Shown: positions 32,391 through 41,844 of the stretch, in pieces
Layout: each line of letters opens with the position of its first letter
Numbering within the stretch: position 1 is the stretch's first letter
Source of the DNA: Tritrichomonas musculus
Lineage: Eukaryota > Parabasalia > Tritrichomonadida > Tritrichomonadidae
Direction: 5' to 3'
DNA: 64,000 nt
Assembly: GCA_039105265.1 (NCBI GenBank)
Contig: JAPFFF010000002.1
Location: 8,928,001-8,992,000, forward strand
The notes under the pieces: generated by a model
Told to the model about the DNA's origin: nothing
Databases searched by the model: none
Seen by the model: the letters and a program-made list of their open reading frames with translations, nothing else
Program-made: the position numbers and the translations under genes

Positions 32391-32651
32391 ATGAATCTCG
32401 ATAAGAAGATACGATTGACCACTGAAATGCTCAACACTAAAATCATGGATGAAAAGCAAAAGCTTGAAGCAAAGATAGACCATACTGAGACTTACTTGTT
32501 GCTCCAAATTGACCAACTCAACCAACGACTTGATGAGGTTCTTAATAGGGTCAAACTGCTATCCTTAAAACTCGATTCTGTCATTGATGACCTTGCAAAG
32601 ATGAAGGTCAACGTTGATGATATCAACAGCAGCCTTGATAACCTTCCTTAA
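32391..32651 (+). CDS. small coiled-coil protein
   Basis: An 86-residue protein that is almost all heptad repeat (leucines spaced in LLLQIDQLNQRLDEVLNRV and on), so it should form a parallel coiled coil. I chose the ATG at 32391; the frame is open three bases further up but only to TTG. TCATTTCAC about 20 bases before the ATG resembles a trichomonad initiator. Coiled-coil proteins of this size in Polintons may be structural or regulatory; the role here is unknown. Confidence 0.6.
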   Translation: MNLDKKIRLTTEMLNTKIMDEKQKLEAKIDHTETYLLLQIDQLNQRLDEVLNRVKLLSLKLDSVIDDLAKMKVNVDDINSSLDNLP

Positions 32652-32713
32652 TAAACAACATCTTCTTCTTCTTTCTTTTATTTGATTTTTAAATGACAAG
32701 TGATGTAAACTGG

Positions 32714-33421
32714 ATTCCAAAAACTGGACCTCTCAATTTATTTGTGGGAAATTCAAAATATTATTTTTTAATTTGATAATATTATTTTCTATTTCAGAGG
32801 TCCAGTTTTTGGAACTTTCAAAAATTAAATATATATTGAAAAATTGAATAGTTTTTATATAAAAAAATTCAATATATTTGAATTGTGAAAGAAAATTGAA
32901 TAAAAAATAGAAATAAAATTAATATGGATTCATTATTTCATCATCGGTACAATTCTCTTCTTCTTCCTCTTCTTCCTCTTCATCCACTTCATCCTCTTCT
33001 TCTTCTTCTTTAAATTCTTCTTCCTCTTCTTCTTCTTCAAATTCTACATATTCTTCTTCATTTTCATTAATTTTTGATTATCTTCGATCTTATTTGTTTG
33101 TTTTCGGGATCGAGTAGAATGATCAGATTTATCATAGTTATCATCTTGGTTTAAAGATTTGTCGGAGTATTGATCTTGATCACCAAATAATTTTTGATTA
33201 TCTTTGATCTTATTTGTTTGTTTTCGGGATCGAGTAGAATGATCAGATTTATCATAATTGTCATCTTGGCTTAAGGAATTATAATGAATTTGATTTTGGT
33301 TTGCTGAATTGCTTGATCCCATTATGAAAGTAAACAAAATTTCAATATCATTCAAAATTTAAAAGAAGCTTTGAAAAAATTCTATATATTTAAAAAAATT
33401 GAGAGGTCCAGTTTTTGGAAT
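32714..33421. mobile_element. inverted-repeat element with a small repetitive reading frame
   Basis: It begins ATTCCAAAAACTGGACCTCT and ends with the reverse complement at 33421. The first 30 bases match almost perfectly. A third, inverted copy of the end lies at 32797-32817, so a 100 bp palindromic unit (32714-32817) is embedded at the left. It sits at the 5' side of the next outer-Polinton gene. Target duplication is not clear. Confidence 0.65.
33044..33322 (-). CDS. repetitive hydrophilic protein within the MITE
   Basis: A 92-residue frame starting MGSSNSANQ. It contains two tandem copies of a 27-residue unit, with QDDNYDKSDHSTRSRKQTNK as the core of each. A glutamate-rich stretch is open in a neighbouring frame further downstream (33060 to about 32930). 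The start MGSS resembles an N-myristoylation signal. It may be a real small cargo gene or a low-complexity accident. Confidence 0.35.
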   Translation of the reverse strand: MGSSNSANQNQIHYNSLSQDDNYDKSDHSTRSRKQTNKIKDNQKLFGDQDQYSDKSLNQDDNYDKSDHSTRSRKQTNKIEDNQKLMKMKKNM

Positions 33422-34086
33422 TTAGTTTAGGTACACAAACTAAACCTAACAATAAAATACAACTATTACAAGGTACTATTAAATTTCGACCTAAACTAGT
33501 TGATAGAGATGTTGCAAGATTAACAAGAGGTTTGGGTCAAACTATATGGAAGTTCTCTAATAATCAAATAAATCTACAAAAATTATATGAGACATATTTA
33601 AATACTAGTATAGCTTTTAAAGACGTACTTGAATATGCTAATAGACTCAAGAGAGAGAGACCAAGAGCAAAATTTACAGGTTGTGTGTTTGCGATTAAGA
33701 AAAATCAAGATGATAAAGATGAACATGGGCATTACATAACAGTATTAAAGCCATATCAATATACTCTCCAAGAATCAGATCAAGGTTTATTAACAGAGAT
33801 AAAATTACATTATGATATTATCAACATAAGGATATCTCGAATGAAGACTGAGGAGGAAAAACAAGCAGCTAGAGAACTGAGAGAGCAGATGAAAGAAAGA
33901 ACATTGAAAAGTGATAAGAAAGAATATAAAACTAGAAGTATTCAAACAGATGATATACCAGAATTGGCTCCATTACTCAGACCTCCAACTTTAAATCGAA
34001 ATGATTATCATCTTAACCTTAGGAAAATCGGTAGGAACCGACCCACAAATGTTGAGCCACCAACAAGGGATCTAAATCAAAACAGA
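33422..34086 (+). pseudogene. outer-Polinton gene, left part, unknown product
   Basis: About 220 codons are open, coding for a soluble basic/helical protein with no recognised motif, ending in a charged R/E/K-rich helix and a disordered tail. The frame runs straight into the left end of the inner Polinton at 34087, and no ATG start was found because the MITE lies at its 5' side. The gene is a broken fossil part of the outer element. Confidence 0.6.
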
Positions 34087-34345
34087 AGTAGATACCCTAA
34101 GGGTGGCGTCTGATACTACGTATCATCTGCCCCCCTTAAGATGAAACTCCATACCTATTGACATTTCTAGATCATAGCACTTTCAATGTGAAACCTCATG
34201 TCAAAAACTTAACACGTCACCTCACGTTAAACTCATGTCACCACCTCATGTTATCACCTCATGTCACCACCTCATGTCATCACCTCATGTCACACGCCAC
34301 ATATCACGTCACACAACGGTTCACATAACGTGGTTCAACTGTAAA
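34087..34345 (+). repeat. left terminal inverted repeat of the inner Polinton
   Basis: 259 bp, mirrored at 56223-56468. The inner part contains four tandem copies of a 13 bp unit, CATCACCTCATGT with variants; the right copy has three, which explains the length difference. Outside this the two repeats are nearly identical. Tandem units near the ends may be protein-binding sites. Confidence 0.9.
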
Positions 34346-34414
34346 CACACTACTTTTTTTCAATTAAGCTCACCCTAATTTTTTTAGCGTGTCAATTTTT
34401 TTATCATCACACAA

Positions 34415-37400
34415 ATGCCATTCGCCATATCCGAATTAATCGCAATTGAAAACTGCACTTATGATGAGGACACAACCACATACATTGATAACGACTCACT
34501 CATCATATCCGAACATAGTAATGACGTCATCCCATCATACGATAACATTGATACACCACTTGACGATGATGTTGAACTCATATTTGACGATGACGATACA
34601 GCATCACTTGACGAAGACGATGATGTTGAACTTATATTTGACGATGATGATGCTACCATTGCAACACCACTTAACGATGATGATGCATCACTTAACGATG
34701 ATGTTGAACTTATATTTGACGATGATGATGCTACCATTGCAACACCACTTAACGATGATGATGCATCACTTAACGATGATGTTGAACTTATATTTGACGA
34801 TGATGATGCTACCATTGCAACACCACTTAACGAAGACGATGATGCATCACTTAACGATGATGATGCAACCCCACTTGATGATGACGAGCTAGCATTGGAT
34901 GAAGAAGAACCCATATTTGATGACGATGATGCACCACTTAACGATGACGATGCACCACTTAACGATGACGATGCACCACTTAACGATGACGATGATGCAC
35001 CACTTAACAATGATGATGAAGAATCACTTAACAATGAAGAGTCCACACAACATGATGAAGAGCTTGCTTCTGATACAGTTGACTTACATAATGTTACTAT
35101 TGACATCAAGCCATGTGACGTTAGATTTGATAGTGACGGTACCATTGTCGAAGTTAAAGTATGTGATTATGAAGTTAGTGAATCAGATTTCCTAACCGGA
35201 TGTGATGATAATGGTTATTATGTTAAGGTTGAATTACATAAAGTAGTACGTGAAACTGGTGAAGTTATTGATATCAAAGCAACACCTAAAGAGTTACCAT
35301 CATATGATGATAAGTTTACATCAGCTGATGATGACTACTATGAATATCATGAAGTTGACTATGTTAATGTTGAACATGAATGTGATGGTTATGTTTGTTC
35401 GCAATTTGTTGATATAGCTCAACGCGTTGCATACTATTATATGATTCAATCCATTCTTTCACTCATGGATGGAGCTGAAAACCTTCACCGCGAAGAGTCT
35501 GCATCATATGACGATGATGATGTTAACGCTATTGAACTAGTTGATGAACCACTTAATAACGCCACACACAGTGAAGAAGTAGTTGAACCCATTGATGAAC
35601 ATGCCAAGTTGATGATTGAATATGTTGATGCTATTGATTTCATTGACGAACCCATTGATGAACACGCTAAGTTGACGATTGTTAATGTTAATGCTATTGA
35701 TTTCGTCGATGAATCAGTTGAGTATTGTACTATTGACGTCAAACCATGTGAAGTTACATATGATAGCAATGGTAACATCATCGACATTGAAGTATGTGAT
35801 TATGAAGTTGAAGATGATTGTTTTGATGAAGTCGGACAAGATGATGATGGTAATGATGTTAAGTTTGAACTACACAAGGTAGTACGTGAAACAGGCGATG
35901 TTATTGACGTTAAACTCTATGCCGAGTCCAAATACGAACCAGACCTTGAGATTGAAACCATTTATATTACTGCTGTTGAAACATATCAATACGATGATGA
36001 CAACAAACATGCCATCACTATCATTGAGAAAGGCGGTTTACTTACGTTATACCGTCGTAATTACATAATGCCACCATATGATATTATTGATTTCAATTCA
36101 GATGATGATCAGAAGTTAATCCTAGTTGATGATTACGAAGCCACTACGAATGATGTTGATGTCACCACTGTAAATAATGATGTTGAACACGTAACAGATC
36201 TTACCAATGCCGTTATTGAATATACACCATTCACATTCATAGCTACATCCACGATTATTAACACTCTACAAATGATTGATGATGACCAATACAATGATGA
36301 TGAATTCATTCTTTCACTTATGGATGCAGCTGAACGCTTGTATGGAGACCACTACTACGATGAAACTAAGTATCAAGATGAGTTGGAACGTATGATGACT
36401 GCTGCTAATAATCACGATGCATTCGAAGTTAATATTGATAACAACATTGAAACACAACATGCATTCATACAAGTGTTGAGATATATTCGCGATAACAGAT
36501 CACGCTTTCCCACAGCAAGTGTATTAAGTTATGATAATGAAGATAGACATATAAAATCCTTTCCAATAAACAATGAGTTAACTATTGATGAAGTAATTGA
36601 TGGAATACTTGGTAACATTACAGTTGAACAGTTCGGTTCTGATACTGATCCAGAAGTTAATGCTGATTACATCCCAGTTAAGTTTGTTGTTACCTTCTAT
36701 AAGTTAACTAAACGCAATGGTAAAACAGTATTTCAAGAGAAGATTAATGGTGAATATGTTGATGTTGCAACAGTTGATTCATTCCGCAACTCATATGATG
36801 GTGCATTCTTTCCATACATTAACCTCATCCCATCACTTGACTTATCACGTTATCAGATCTTTCACGAGGTCGATGCCAAAAACTATACTGACAACTGCTT
36901 CGTATATGCATGCATTCAGTCAGGTGTATTCACTAAAGATGAGATTGACATGTTACGTGGTATGATACACACACGTTCAGTACCCATCAATATGATACTC
37001 AAAATAGCTAGTGAAATGAAATGCCACTTCATTGTATATCGTATTGATGAATCACGTGATGTTAAACATCAAAAACACTTAAGCATTGACACACATAAGA
37101 ACAGCAATGTGACTGCTGATAGAGTGGTTAGGTTGCTATTATACAAAGACCATTTCATGATTGATAACAATGAGAAGTTGCCAATCACCACCTATTACAT
37201 TGAACATAGAGATGAACTCGATGAAAAGCATGCTGACATTCCAGTTGAAAAACGATTTCACATCAGAGGAGTTAATCAAACAGGCTATCCACTTTACACC
37301 ACTGCTGATTGGACAGGTAATGATTTCACTAAGGTATTCCGCAAGATGTTTGAATGCAACTGCTTTCGTGAGATTAATCAATGTGAACAAAACATATTAA

Positions 37401-39556
37401 CAACCTGTGAGTATGACAACCATTTGAATGATTACATTGAACTCGACTATGATGAAACGTTATATTGTAAAGAAGAATCATCTAATGTCAAACATATTAC
37501 ACCATGGAAAGCAGTTTACTACGCTGACTTTGAAACAGACGTAACTGTATCACCACACCAACCATACTTATGCTGTGTGTACGATGGTGTTAAATGTAAA
37601 GAGCCATACACTGGTGATGACATTGCAAAACGATTCTTAAATGATCTACCCAATCATTCATTGGTTTACTTCCACAATCTTAAGTATGACGTATGTTTCT
37701 TCATCAACGAACCAGGTTGGAAGGCCAGTGTCATTAAACGTGGTGGTACCATCTTACAAGCAGTCATGAAACAATACATACCCATCAAACAGTGGGATAA
37801 AGTCAAACATACATATGTAACTAAGAACATAACTAAGCGTTTAACATTCCGTGACAGTTACTCACTCATACCAGCGCCACTATCACAGTTTGGTAACATG
37901 TTCAATCTCAATGTACATAAAGAAATCATGCCATACAAACTCTACACAGCAGCTAACATCAAACGTAAGATGATACCATTCGATGAATTCAAAGATCAAT
38001 ATCGCAACGAACACATTGATGATATGTCAGCATCTGAACTCGATCAAGCTTACTTACAACTACTCATCAATGCTAAAGTAGCTGAGTCATATGATGAAAC
38101 CACACACATGATTGATATTATGAAGTATGCTCAATTCTACTGTGAACATGACTGCATCACACTCGCTAATGGTATACGTAAGTTTGATCATGACCTCAAT
38201 GAAGTGTTCAAGAAAGCTAACAACAAATTCCCAGGCATTAACCAGTACATATCAATCAGTGCAATCGGCTACGACTTCGCACGCACATATGGTTGCACTA
38301 AAGACTGCTTCACACTATCAGGCAAGCCACAGAACTTCATCCAACGTTGTGTAAGTGGTGGTAGAACAATGACAGCTAACAATGAGAAGCAATATGTTGA
38401 AGGTAAGATACAGGACTTCGATGCAGTCAGCTTATATCCATCAGCTATGCACATCATGCCAGGCATACCAAAGGGTAAACCCCAAGTTATACCATCAAAC
38501 ACAACTCATGATCAACTCATGTGTTATGATACGTTCTTCATTGAGATCAACATCAAACACATAAAGTGTAAGTCAACTAACCCATATAGGTTTGGTCAGG
38601 TATTCATACGCAATGAAGAAGGCACTAAACTGTTTTGCAACCAACCAGTTGACCACTTCTATATTGACAAGATTGGTTTGATTGATTTGATTGCAGCTTA
38701 TGATATTGAATATGAATTCTTACGTGGTTACTACTTCAATGATGGTTTCAATTCATCCATCAACACATTCATTGATACACTATTCGAGTTACGAAAAACA
38801 TACAAGCGTGAACATAACCCACTTGAGAAGACCATCAAGTTGTTACTCAACTCAATCTATGGCAAGTCAATATTAAAGCCAATCACAGATGAAGTCAAGA
38901 TTATTAACAGAGATGATATCATACCATTCATTTATCGCAAATACAACTACATCAAAGAGGTTGTTGACAATGGTGGTAATAAAGTATTCGTTAAGATGAT
39001 TAAACCAATCAATAAACACTACAACCTACCACAGTTTGGTGCATCAGTGTTATCATGGAGTAAGCACATCATGAATCAAGTCATGACACTCGCTGAACAG
39101 AATGACATAGCAATACACTACCAAGATACTGATAGCATGCACTTAAATGAAGATGATGTTGATAAGTTAGCTGCTCTATTCAAAGCAACATATGGTAAAG
39201 ACTTAATTGGCAGTGATATGACACAGTTTCATTGTGACTTCGATGTATTCCCTGGTGCAGTTGGTAAGATACACTCACGTAAGCTCATTGCATTAGGTAA
39301 GAAGTCATATCTTGATATACTCGTTGATGAACATGGTAATGAAGACTATCACATTAGAATGAAATCAATACCAAAGCAATGCATCATTAACAAGTGCAAG
39401 CGTATGAACATCACCGTTGAAGAACTGTATGAACGTATGTATCATGGTGAAGCAATCACTTTTGACTTAACTGATGGTTGCAACTGCTTCAGAAAGACAA
39501 AGTCATTTCAACAAGTTACACTACCACAATTTACCAGGACAGTTCAATTCAAGTAA
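34415..39556 (+). CDS. Polinton DNA polymerase B with acidic repeat N-terminus
   Basis: A 1713-residue family B DNA polymerase of the protein-primed type. Exonuclease motifs: DFET with D1038, YFHNLKYD and YCEHDC. Polymerase motifs: DAVSLYPS with D1336, KLLLNSIYG at 1475-1483 and DTDS at 1571-1574. Before the exonuclease, at about 820-950, a segment DNCFVYACIQ with a later DHFMID resembles a papain/OTU-fold cysteine peptidase; this is inference. The first 230 residues are an acidic low-complexity tract made of 26-residue repeats containing DDVELIFDDDDATIATPLN and shorter DDAPLN repeats. It should copy the element's DNA from a terminal protein primer. It is the left-most gene, preceded by a short leader containing TCATCACACAA. 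Confidence 0.95.
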   Translation: MPFAISELIAIENCTYDEDTTTYIDNDSLIISEHSNDVIPSYDNIDTPLDDDVELIFDDDDTASLDEDDDVELIFDDDDATIATPLNDDDASLNDDVELIFDDDDATIATPLNDDDASLNDDVELIFDDDDATIATPLNEDDDASLNDDDATPLDDDELALDEEEPIFDDDDAPLNDDDAPLNDDDAPLNDDDDAPLNNDDEESLNNEESTQHDEELASDTVDLHNVTIDIKPCDVRFDSDGTIVEVKVCDYEVSESDFLTGCDDNGYYVKVELHKVVRETGEVIDIKATPKELPSYDDKFTSADDDYYEYHEVDYVNVEHECDGYVCSQFVDIAQRVAYYYMIQSILSLMDGAENLHREESASYDDDDVNAIELVDEPLNNATHSEEVVEPIDEHAKLMIEYVDAIDFIDEPIDEHAKLTIVNVNAIDFVDESVEYCTIDVKPCEVTYDSNGNIIDIEVCDYEVEDDCFDEVGQDDDGNDVKFELHKVVRETGDVIDVKLYAESKYEPDLEIETIYITAVETYQYDDDNKHAITIIEKGGLLTLYRRNYIMPPYDIIDFNSDDDQKLILVDDYEATTNDVDVTTVNNDVEHVTDLTNAVIEYTPFTFIATSTIINTLQMIDDDQYNDDEFILSLMDAAERLYGDHYYDETKYQDELERMMTAANNHDAFEVNIDNNIETQHAFIQVLRYIRDNRSRFPTASVLSYDNEDRHIKSFPINNELTIDEVIDGILGNITVEQFGSDTDPEVNADYIPVKFVVTFYKLTKRNGKTVFQEKINGEYVDVATVDSFRNSYDGAFFPYINLIPSLDLSRYQIFHEVDAKNYTDNCFVYACIQSGVFTKDEIDMLRGMIHTRSVPINMILKIASEMKCHFIVYRIDESRDVKHQKHLSIDTHKNSNVTADRVVRLLLYKDHFMIDNNEKLPITTYYIEHRDELDEKHADIPVEKRFHIRGVNQTGYPLYTTADWTGNDFTKVFRKMFECNCFREINQCEQNILTTCEYDNHLNDYIELDYDETLYCKEESSNVKHITPWKAVYYADFETDVTVSPHQPYLCCVYDGVKCKEPYTGDDIAKRFLNDLPNHSLVYFHNLKYDVCFFINEPGWKASVIKRGGTILQAVMKQYIPIKQWDKVKHTYVTKNITKRLTFRDSYSLIPAPLSQFGNMFNLNVHKEIMPYKLYTAANIKRKMIPFDEFKDQYRNEHIDDMSASELDQAYLQLLINAKVAESYDETTHMIDIMKYAQFYCEHDCITLANGIRKFDHDLNEVFKKANNKFPGINQYISISAIGYDFARTYGCTKDCFTLSGKPQNFIQRCVSGGRTMTANNEKQYVEGKIQDFDAVSLYPSAMHIMPGIPKGKPQVIPSNTTHDQLMCYDTFFIEINIKHIKCKSTNPYRFGQVFIRNEEGTKLFCNQPVDHFYIDKIGLIDLIAAYDIEYEFLRGYYFNDGFNSSINTFIDTLFELRKTYKREHNPLEKTIKLLLNSIYGKSILKPITDEVKIINRDDIIPFIYRKYNYIKEVVDNGGNKVFVKMIKPINKHYNLPQFGASVLSWSKHIMNQVMTLAEQNDIAIHYQDTDSMHLNEDDVDKLAALFKATYGKDLIGSDMTQFHCDFDVFPGAVGKIHSRKLIALGKKSYLDILVDEHGNEDYHIRMKSIPKQCIINKCKRMNITVEELYERMYHGEAITFDLTDGCNCFRKTKSFQQVTLPQFTRTVQFK
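34552..35030 (+). repeat. coding tandem repeats in the polymerase gene
   Basis: Three copies of a 78 bp unit (26 residues), at about 34547-34860, are followed by several copies of an 18 bp unit encoding DDAPLN. All are in frame. This region is open in several other frames because of its low complexity, so those frames are shadows. Confidence 0.85.
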
Positions 39557-39622
39557 CGTTACAGTAATTCAATTAAAAACATTGCAATTCATCAATGTAA
39601 ATTTTTATTCGCATCACAAACC

Positions 39623-40075
39623 ATGTCTGTCACTAGCTTTGTTGAAACAATCAAACCAACTAATGATGATAAGTTAATTGTCTATCTTGATAGTAAGATA
39701 TACCCTATTGATTTTGGCATTAGTGTTCGACCATTACTAGTCATTGATGGCAACAGAACCATTGACATGAATGAGTTGATTAACATCTTTGGTAAGGTAC
39801 CATACATAACTGTACGTGAGAATCGTTATCGAACAGTATATCGTGATCCAATGCTGTTAACCATTGACTTAACACCAAGACAATTCACATCAACTAATGA
39901 TGAAACACATACCTATTACAAATACTACATTGATAAGTTATGCTTACGTCATGAGTTGAAACGTTATGAATCAATCTATGCCAAAGCAAATGATGCCATC
40001 AATGAATATAGAAGTAAACTCAATGAGCAGAACTCAGTTGATGCTAAAAGAGATCCTACTAATGATGTAGTTTAA
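39623..40075 (+). CDS. Polinton small protein, unknown function
   Basis: A 150-residue protein following the polymerase by 66 bases on the same strand, with ATG preceded by CGCATCACAAACC. The first half is mixed alpha/beta with a VRENRYRTVYRDP stretch; the second half is a charged helix that could form a coiled coil (about 105-140). Its position after PolB suggests a role in replication or particle assembly, but I recognise no family. Confidence 0.65.
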   Translation: MSVTSFVETIKPTNDDKLIVYLDSKIYPIDFGISVRPLLVIDGNRTIDMNELINIFGKVPYITVRENRYRTVYRDPMLLTIDLTPRQFTSTNDETHTYYKYYIDKLCLRHELKRYESIYAKANDAINEYRSKLNEQNSVDAKRDPTNDVV

Positions 40076-40091
40076 ACGATTCATTTTTGGT

Positions 40092-40285
40092 CATCACTCA
40101 AGTCATCACTCAATGCATCATTCAAGTCATCATTCAAGTCATCATTCAAGTCATCACTCAATGCATCATTCAAGTCATCATTCAAGTCATCACTCAAGTC
40201 ATCACTCAAGTCATCACTCAAGTCATCATTCAAGTCATCACTCAAGTCATCATTCAAGTCATCATTCAAGTCATCATTCAAGTGA
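40092..40285 (+). repeat. 12 bp tandem repeat array
   Basis: About 16 copies of TCATCA(C/T)TCAAG, with a few variants (TCACTCAATGCA). Reading frames over the array give only HHSS- or DLND-type repeats on either strand. It could be a recombination or origin-like array, or part of a low-complexity protein. Confidence 0.85.
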
Positions 40286-40481
40286 TACACTATGCTATAC
40301 ATCAAGTGATACACCACACACATCATTAAACATGTCATGCAAACGCAAAAACAAAAGTGCAAAAACCAACCGTCTTCGTGAGTGTGTTATGCATTCGATG
40401 AGGAATCAACATACGTACCCGGGATTGTACATCAACCCCTCACAGGAAAGGAACTACACACACTATGGTTGGGGAACGTGA
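40113..40481 (+). CDS. possible His/Ser-repeat protein
   Basis: A 122-residue frame. The first 65 residues are HHSS-type repeats from the tandem array. The tail after about 40329 is basic (MSCKRKNKSAKTNRLREC) and ends in a non-repetitive NPSQERNYTHYGWGT. The tail looks more protein-like than the repeat, so a real start may be the internal Met at about 40329. Weak evidence. Confidence 0.35.
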   Translation: MHHSSHHSSHHSSHHSMHHSSHHSSHHSSHHSSHHSSHHSSHHSSHHSSHHSSHHSSDTLCYTSSDTPHTSLNMSCKRKNKSAKTNRLRECVMHSMRNQHTYPGLYINPSQERNYTHYGWGT

Positions 40482-40832
40482 TTTAACACGTTCATTACAA
40501 AGATACACCTACTAGTAGATGCTTTCATGTTACACATATCACAAGCAATGGCTTACCTTAGGTGTTGATTCGCTACAAGCTCCATCACAAGTGTGATAAA
40601 ATAACACGAAAAATCGGTACTGCTATGAATCGAACTCATGCCTGCCGCCGAAGCTGGGAGACAAGCTTCATGACTCAACCACTGTACCACGTCTGGCCAG
40701 ACACTAGTTAGTTGCAATATGATATTTAAACCATTCCCATTACATTACATAATGCATTACATAATAAGCACACAAAATTTTTCATTTGTTTTCATATCAC
40801 ATTTCATAATATGATTTTTTATCTCATAGCAA
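40482..40832. other. inner-Polinton intergenic gap
   Basis: No coding frame of note. It holds the tRNA-like sequence and, beside it, the perfect palindrome GTCTGGCCAGAC at about 40691-40702. TCTCATAGCAA precedes the next start. Confidence 0.5.
40616..40688 (-). tRNA. tRNA-like sequence (weak)
   Basis: The 73-base reverse-strand sequence starts GGTACAG and ends CAGTACC, giving a 7 bp acceptor-like stem with one mismatch. Near the 3' end lies GTTCGATTC, which matches the invariant T-loop. A strong middle hairpin, GAAGCT/AGCTTC with an 8-base loop, occupies the anticodon-arm position. The D-stem does not form and the T-stem has mismatches, so a working tRNA is doubtful. The CCA end is not encoded. 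It lies in an intergenic gap of the inner Polinton. Confidence 0.33.
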
Positions 40833-41084
40833 ATGTCAAGCATCAACACTGAATTGTTTAACGATACTGCTGTTATTCAATCACTCAAATCAAAGCAAGA
40901 TGTCAACTTAAACGTTGATGTCAATGCTAAACCTAAGTCAAAACGTGGACGCAAACCAAAGTACTTCACTGATGAAGAACGTATCAATGCACGTAGGTTA
41001 CAACAAAAGCAATACCGTGAACGTCGTAATAAAGAGCTAGCTGAATTACGTGCAATGAAATTAAACATGAGTAATGAAAAATAA
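40833..41084 (+). CDS. basic bZIP-like small protein
   Basis: An 83-residue protein whose C-terminal half has a strongly basic region, RGRKPK followed by RRLQQKQYRERRNKEL, then a short leucine-containing helix. This resembles a basic-leucine-zipper DNA-binding region, with an AT-hook-like RGRKPK in front. It may regulate genes or bind the element's DNA. The reading frame is short and no full zipper is seen, so the call is tentative. Confidence 0.55.
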   Translation: MSSINTELFNDTAVIQSLKSKQDVNLNVDVNAKPKSKRGRKPKYFTDEERINARRLQQKQYRERRNKELAELRAMKLNMSNEK

Positions 41085-41101
41085 TTTTTACTCACACCAT
41101 T

Positions 41102-41830
41102 TTATGTTAGCTTCATTTTTGGTGGATCGCATGGCTTCACCTTAATGGTGACAAACATAGGGCTCTCCAACAGCACAGGCTGGTATTGAAAGTCAACCAA
41201 CTCTAACTCAATCTGTTTGAATGAATCAATGTTAACAACATTTTTAATTGGCTTACCATACGTTTCAAAGTTTTGCATGATTGGAATGCCCTGTCCAATA
41301 ACATGATCAATGCTGGCGATGACTGATGGTGTATATTCAACTTCACCTATGTTTGATTGTATAGCTTGACCCTGCTTCGATATGAGATATAGCTTATTAG
41401 CATAATCAACTATCGGCACCTCACTTAGAAATGGTACATTTTTTGGAAGCTCTTCATTGAGCTTTATGTTATACAACCCAGTAACCAACGCAAGTCGATG
41501 TGATATATGTGTAAACTTAAATTCATCCACCAATGGTGTGAATTCAATCTGACCATTGTTCATCCACCTGATATTAAAGCAAGCATGCTTAGTGTTTGTT
41601 AACAAGCGGTTAATGTAATCTACATCAACATCATACGTGTCATCACATTGAATAGTATGTATGCCTGCATCCCATTCAAACACGATCACATCATCCTTAG
41701 ATATCGTCAATATATTCTTAGTATTAATTGATGCAACATGATATTTTATATATTCACAATTCCATGGTATTTGTATGTTGGTTTGCAATCGATTGTATTG
41801 TGGCCTAGTACTTTGCAATGATAAAAGCAT
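41102..41830 (-). CDS. Polinton protein of unknown function, beta-rich
   Basis: A 242-residue protein with a beta-strand-rich pattern and no recognised motif. It lies on the reverse strand and is divergent from the giant fibre-like gene: the two start codons are only 14 bases apart. It ends 18 bases after the stop of the bZIP-like gene, in convergent orientation. A capsid-associated (jelly-roll) role is possible from the strand pattern but is only inference. Confidence 0.7.
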   Translation of the reverse strand: MLLSLQSTRPQYNRLQTNIQIPWNCEYIKYHVASINTKNILTISKDDVIVFEWDAGIHTIQCDDTYDVDVDYINRLLTNTKHACFNIRWMNNGQIEFTPLVDEFKFTHISHRLALVTGLYNIKLNEELPKNVPFLSEVPIVDYANKLYLISKQGQAIQSNIGEVEYTPSVIASIDHVIGQGIPIMQNFETYGKPIKNVVNIDSFKQIELELVDFQYQPVLLESPMFVTIKVKPCDPPKMKLT

Positions 41831-41844
41831 TTTACCTTCATTAA

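Noticed and set aside
34446-35195. Alternative long frames across the acidic tract
   Set aside because: They are shadows of the repetitive polymerase N-terminus, with Met/His/Leu- or Ser-rich composition only.
40081-40362. Reverse frame of DLND repeats
   Set aside because: The 12 bp unit is open in several frames. The reverse frame has no non-repetitive tail that looks protein-like.
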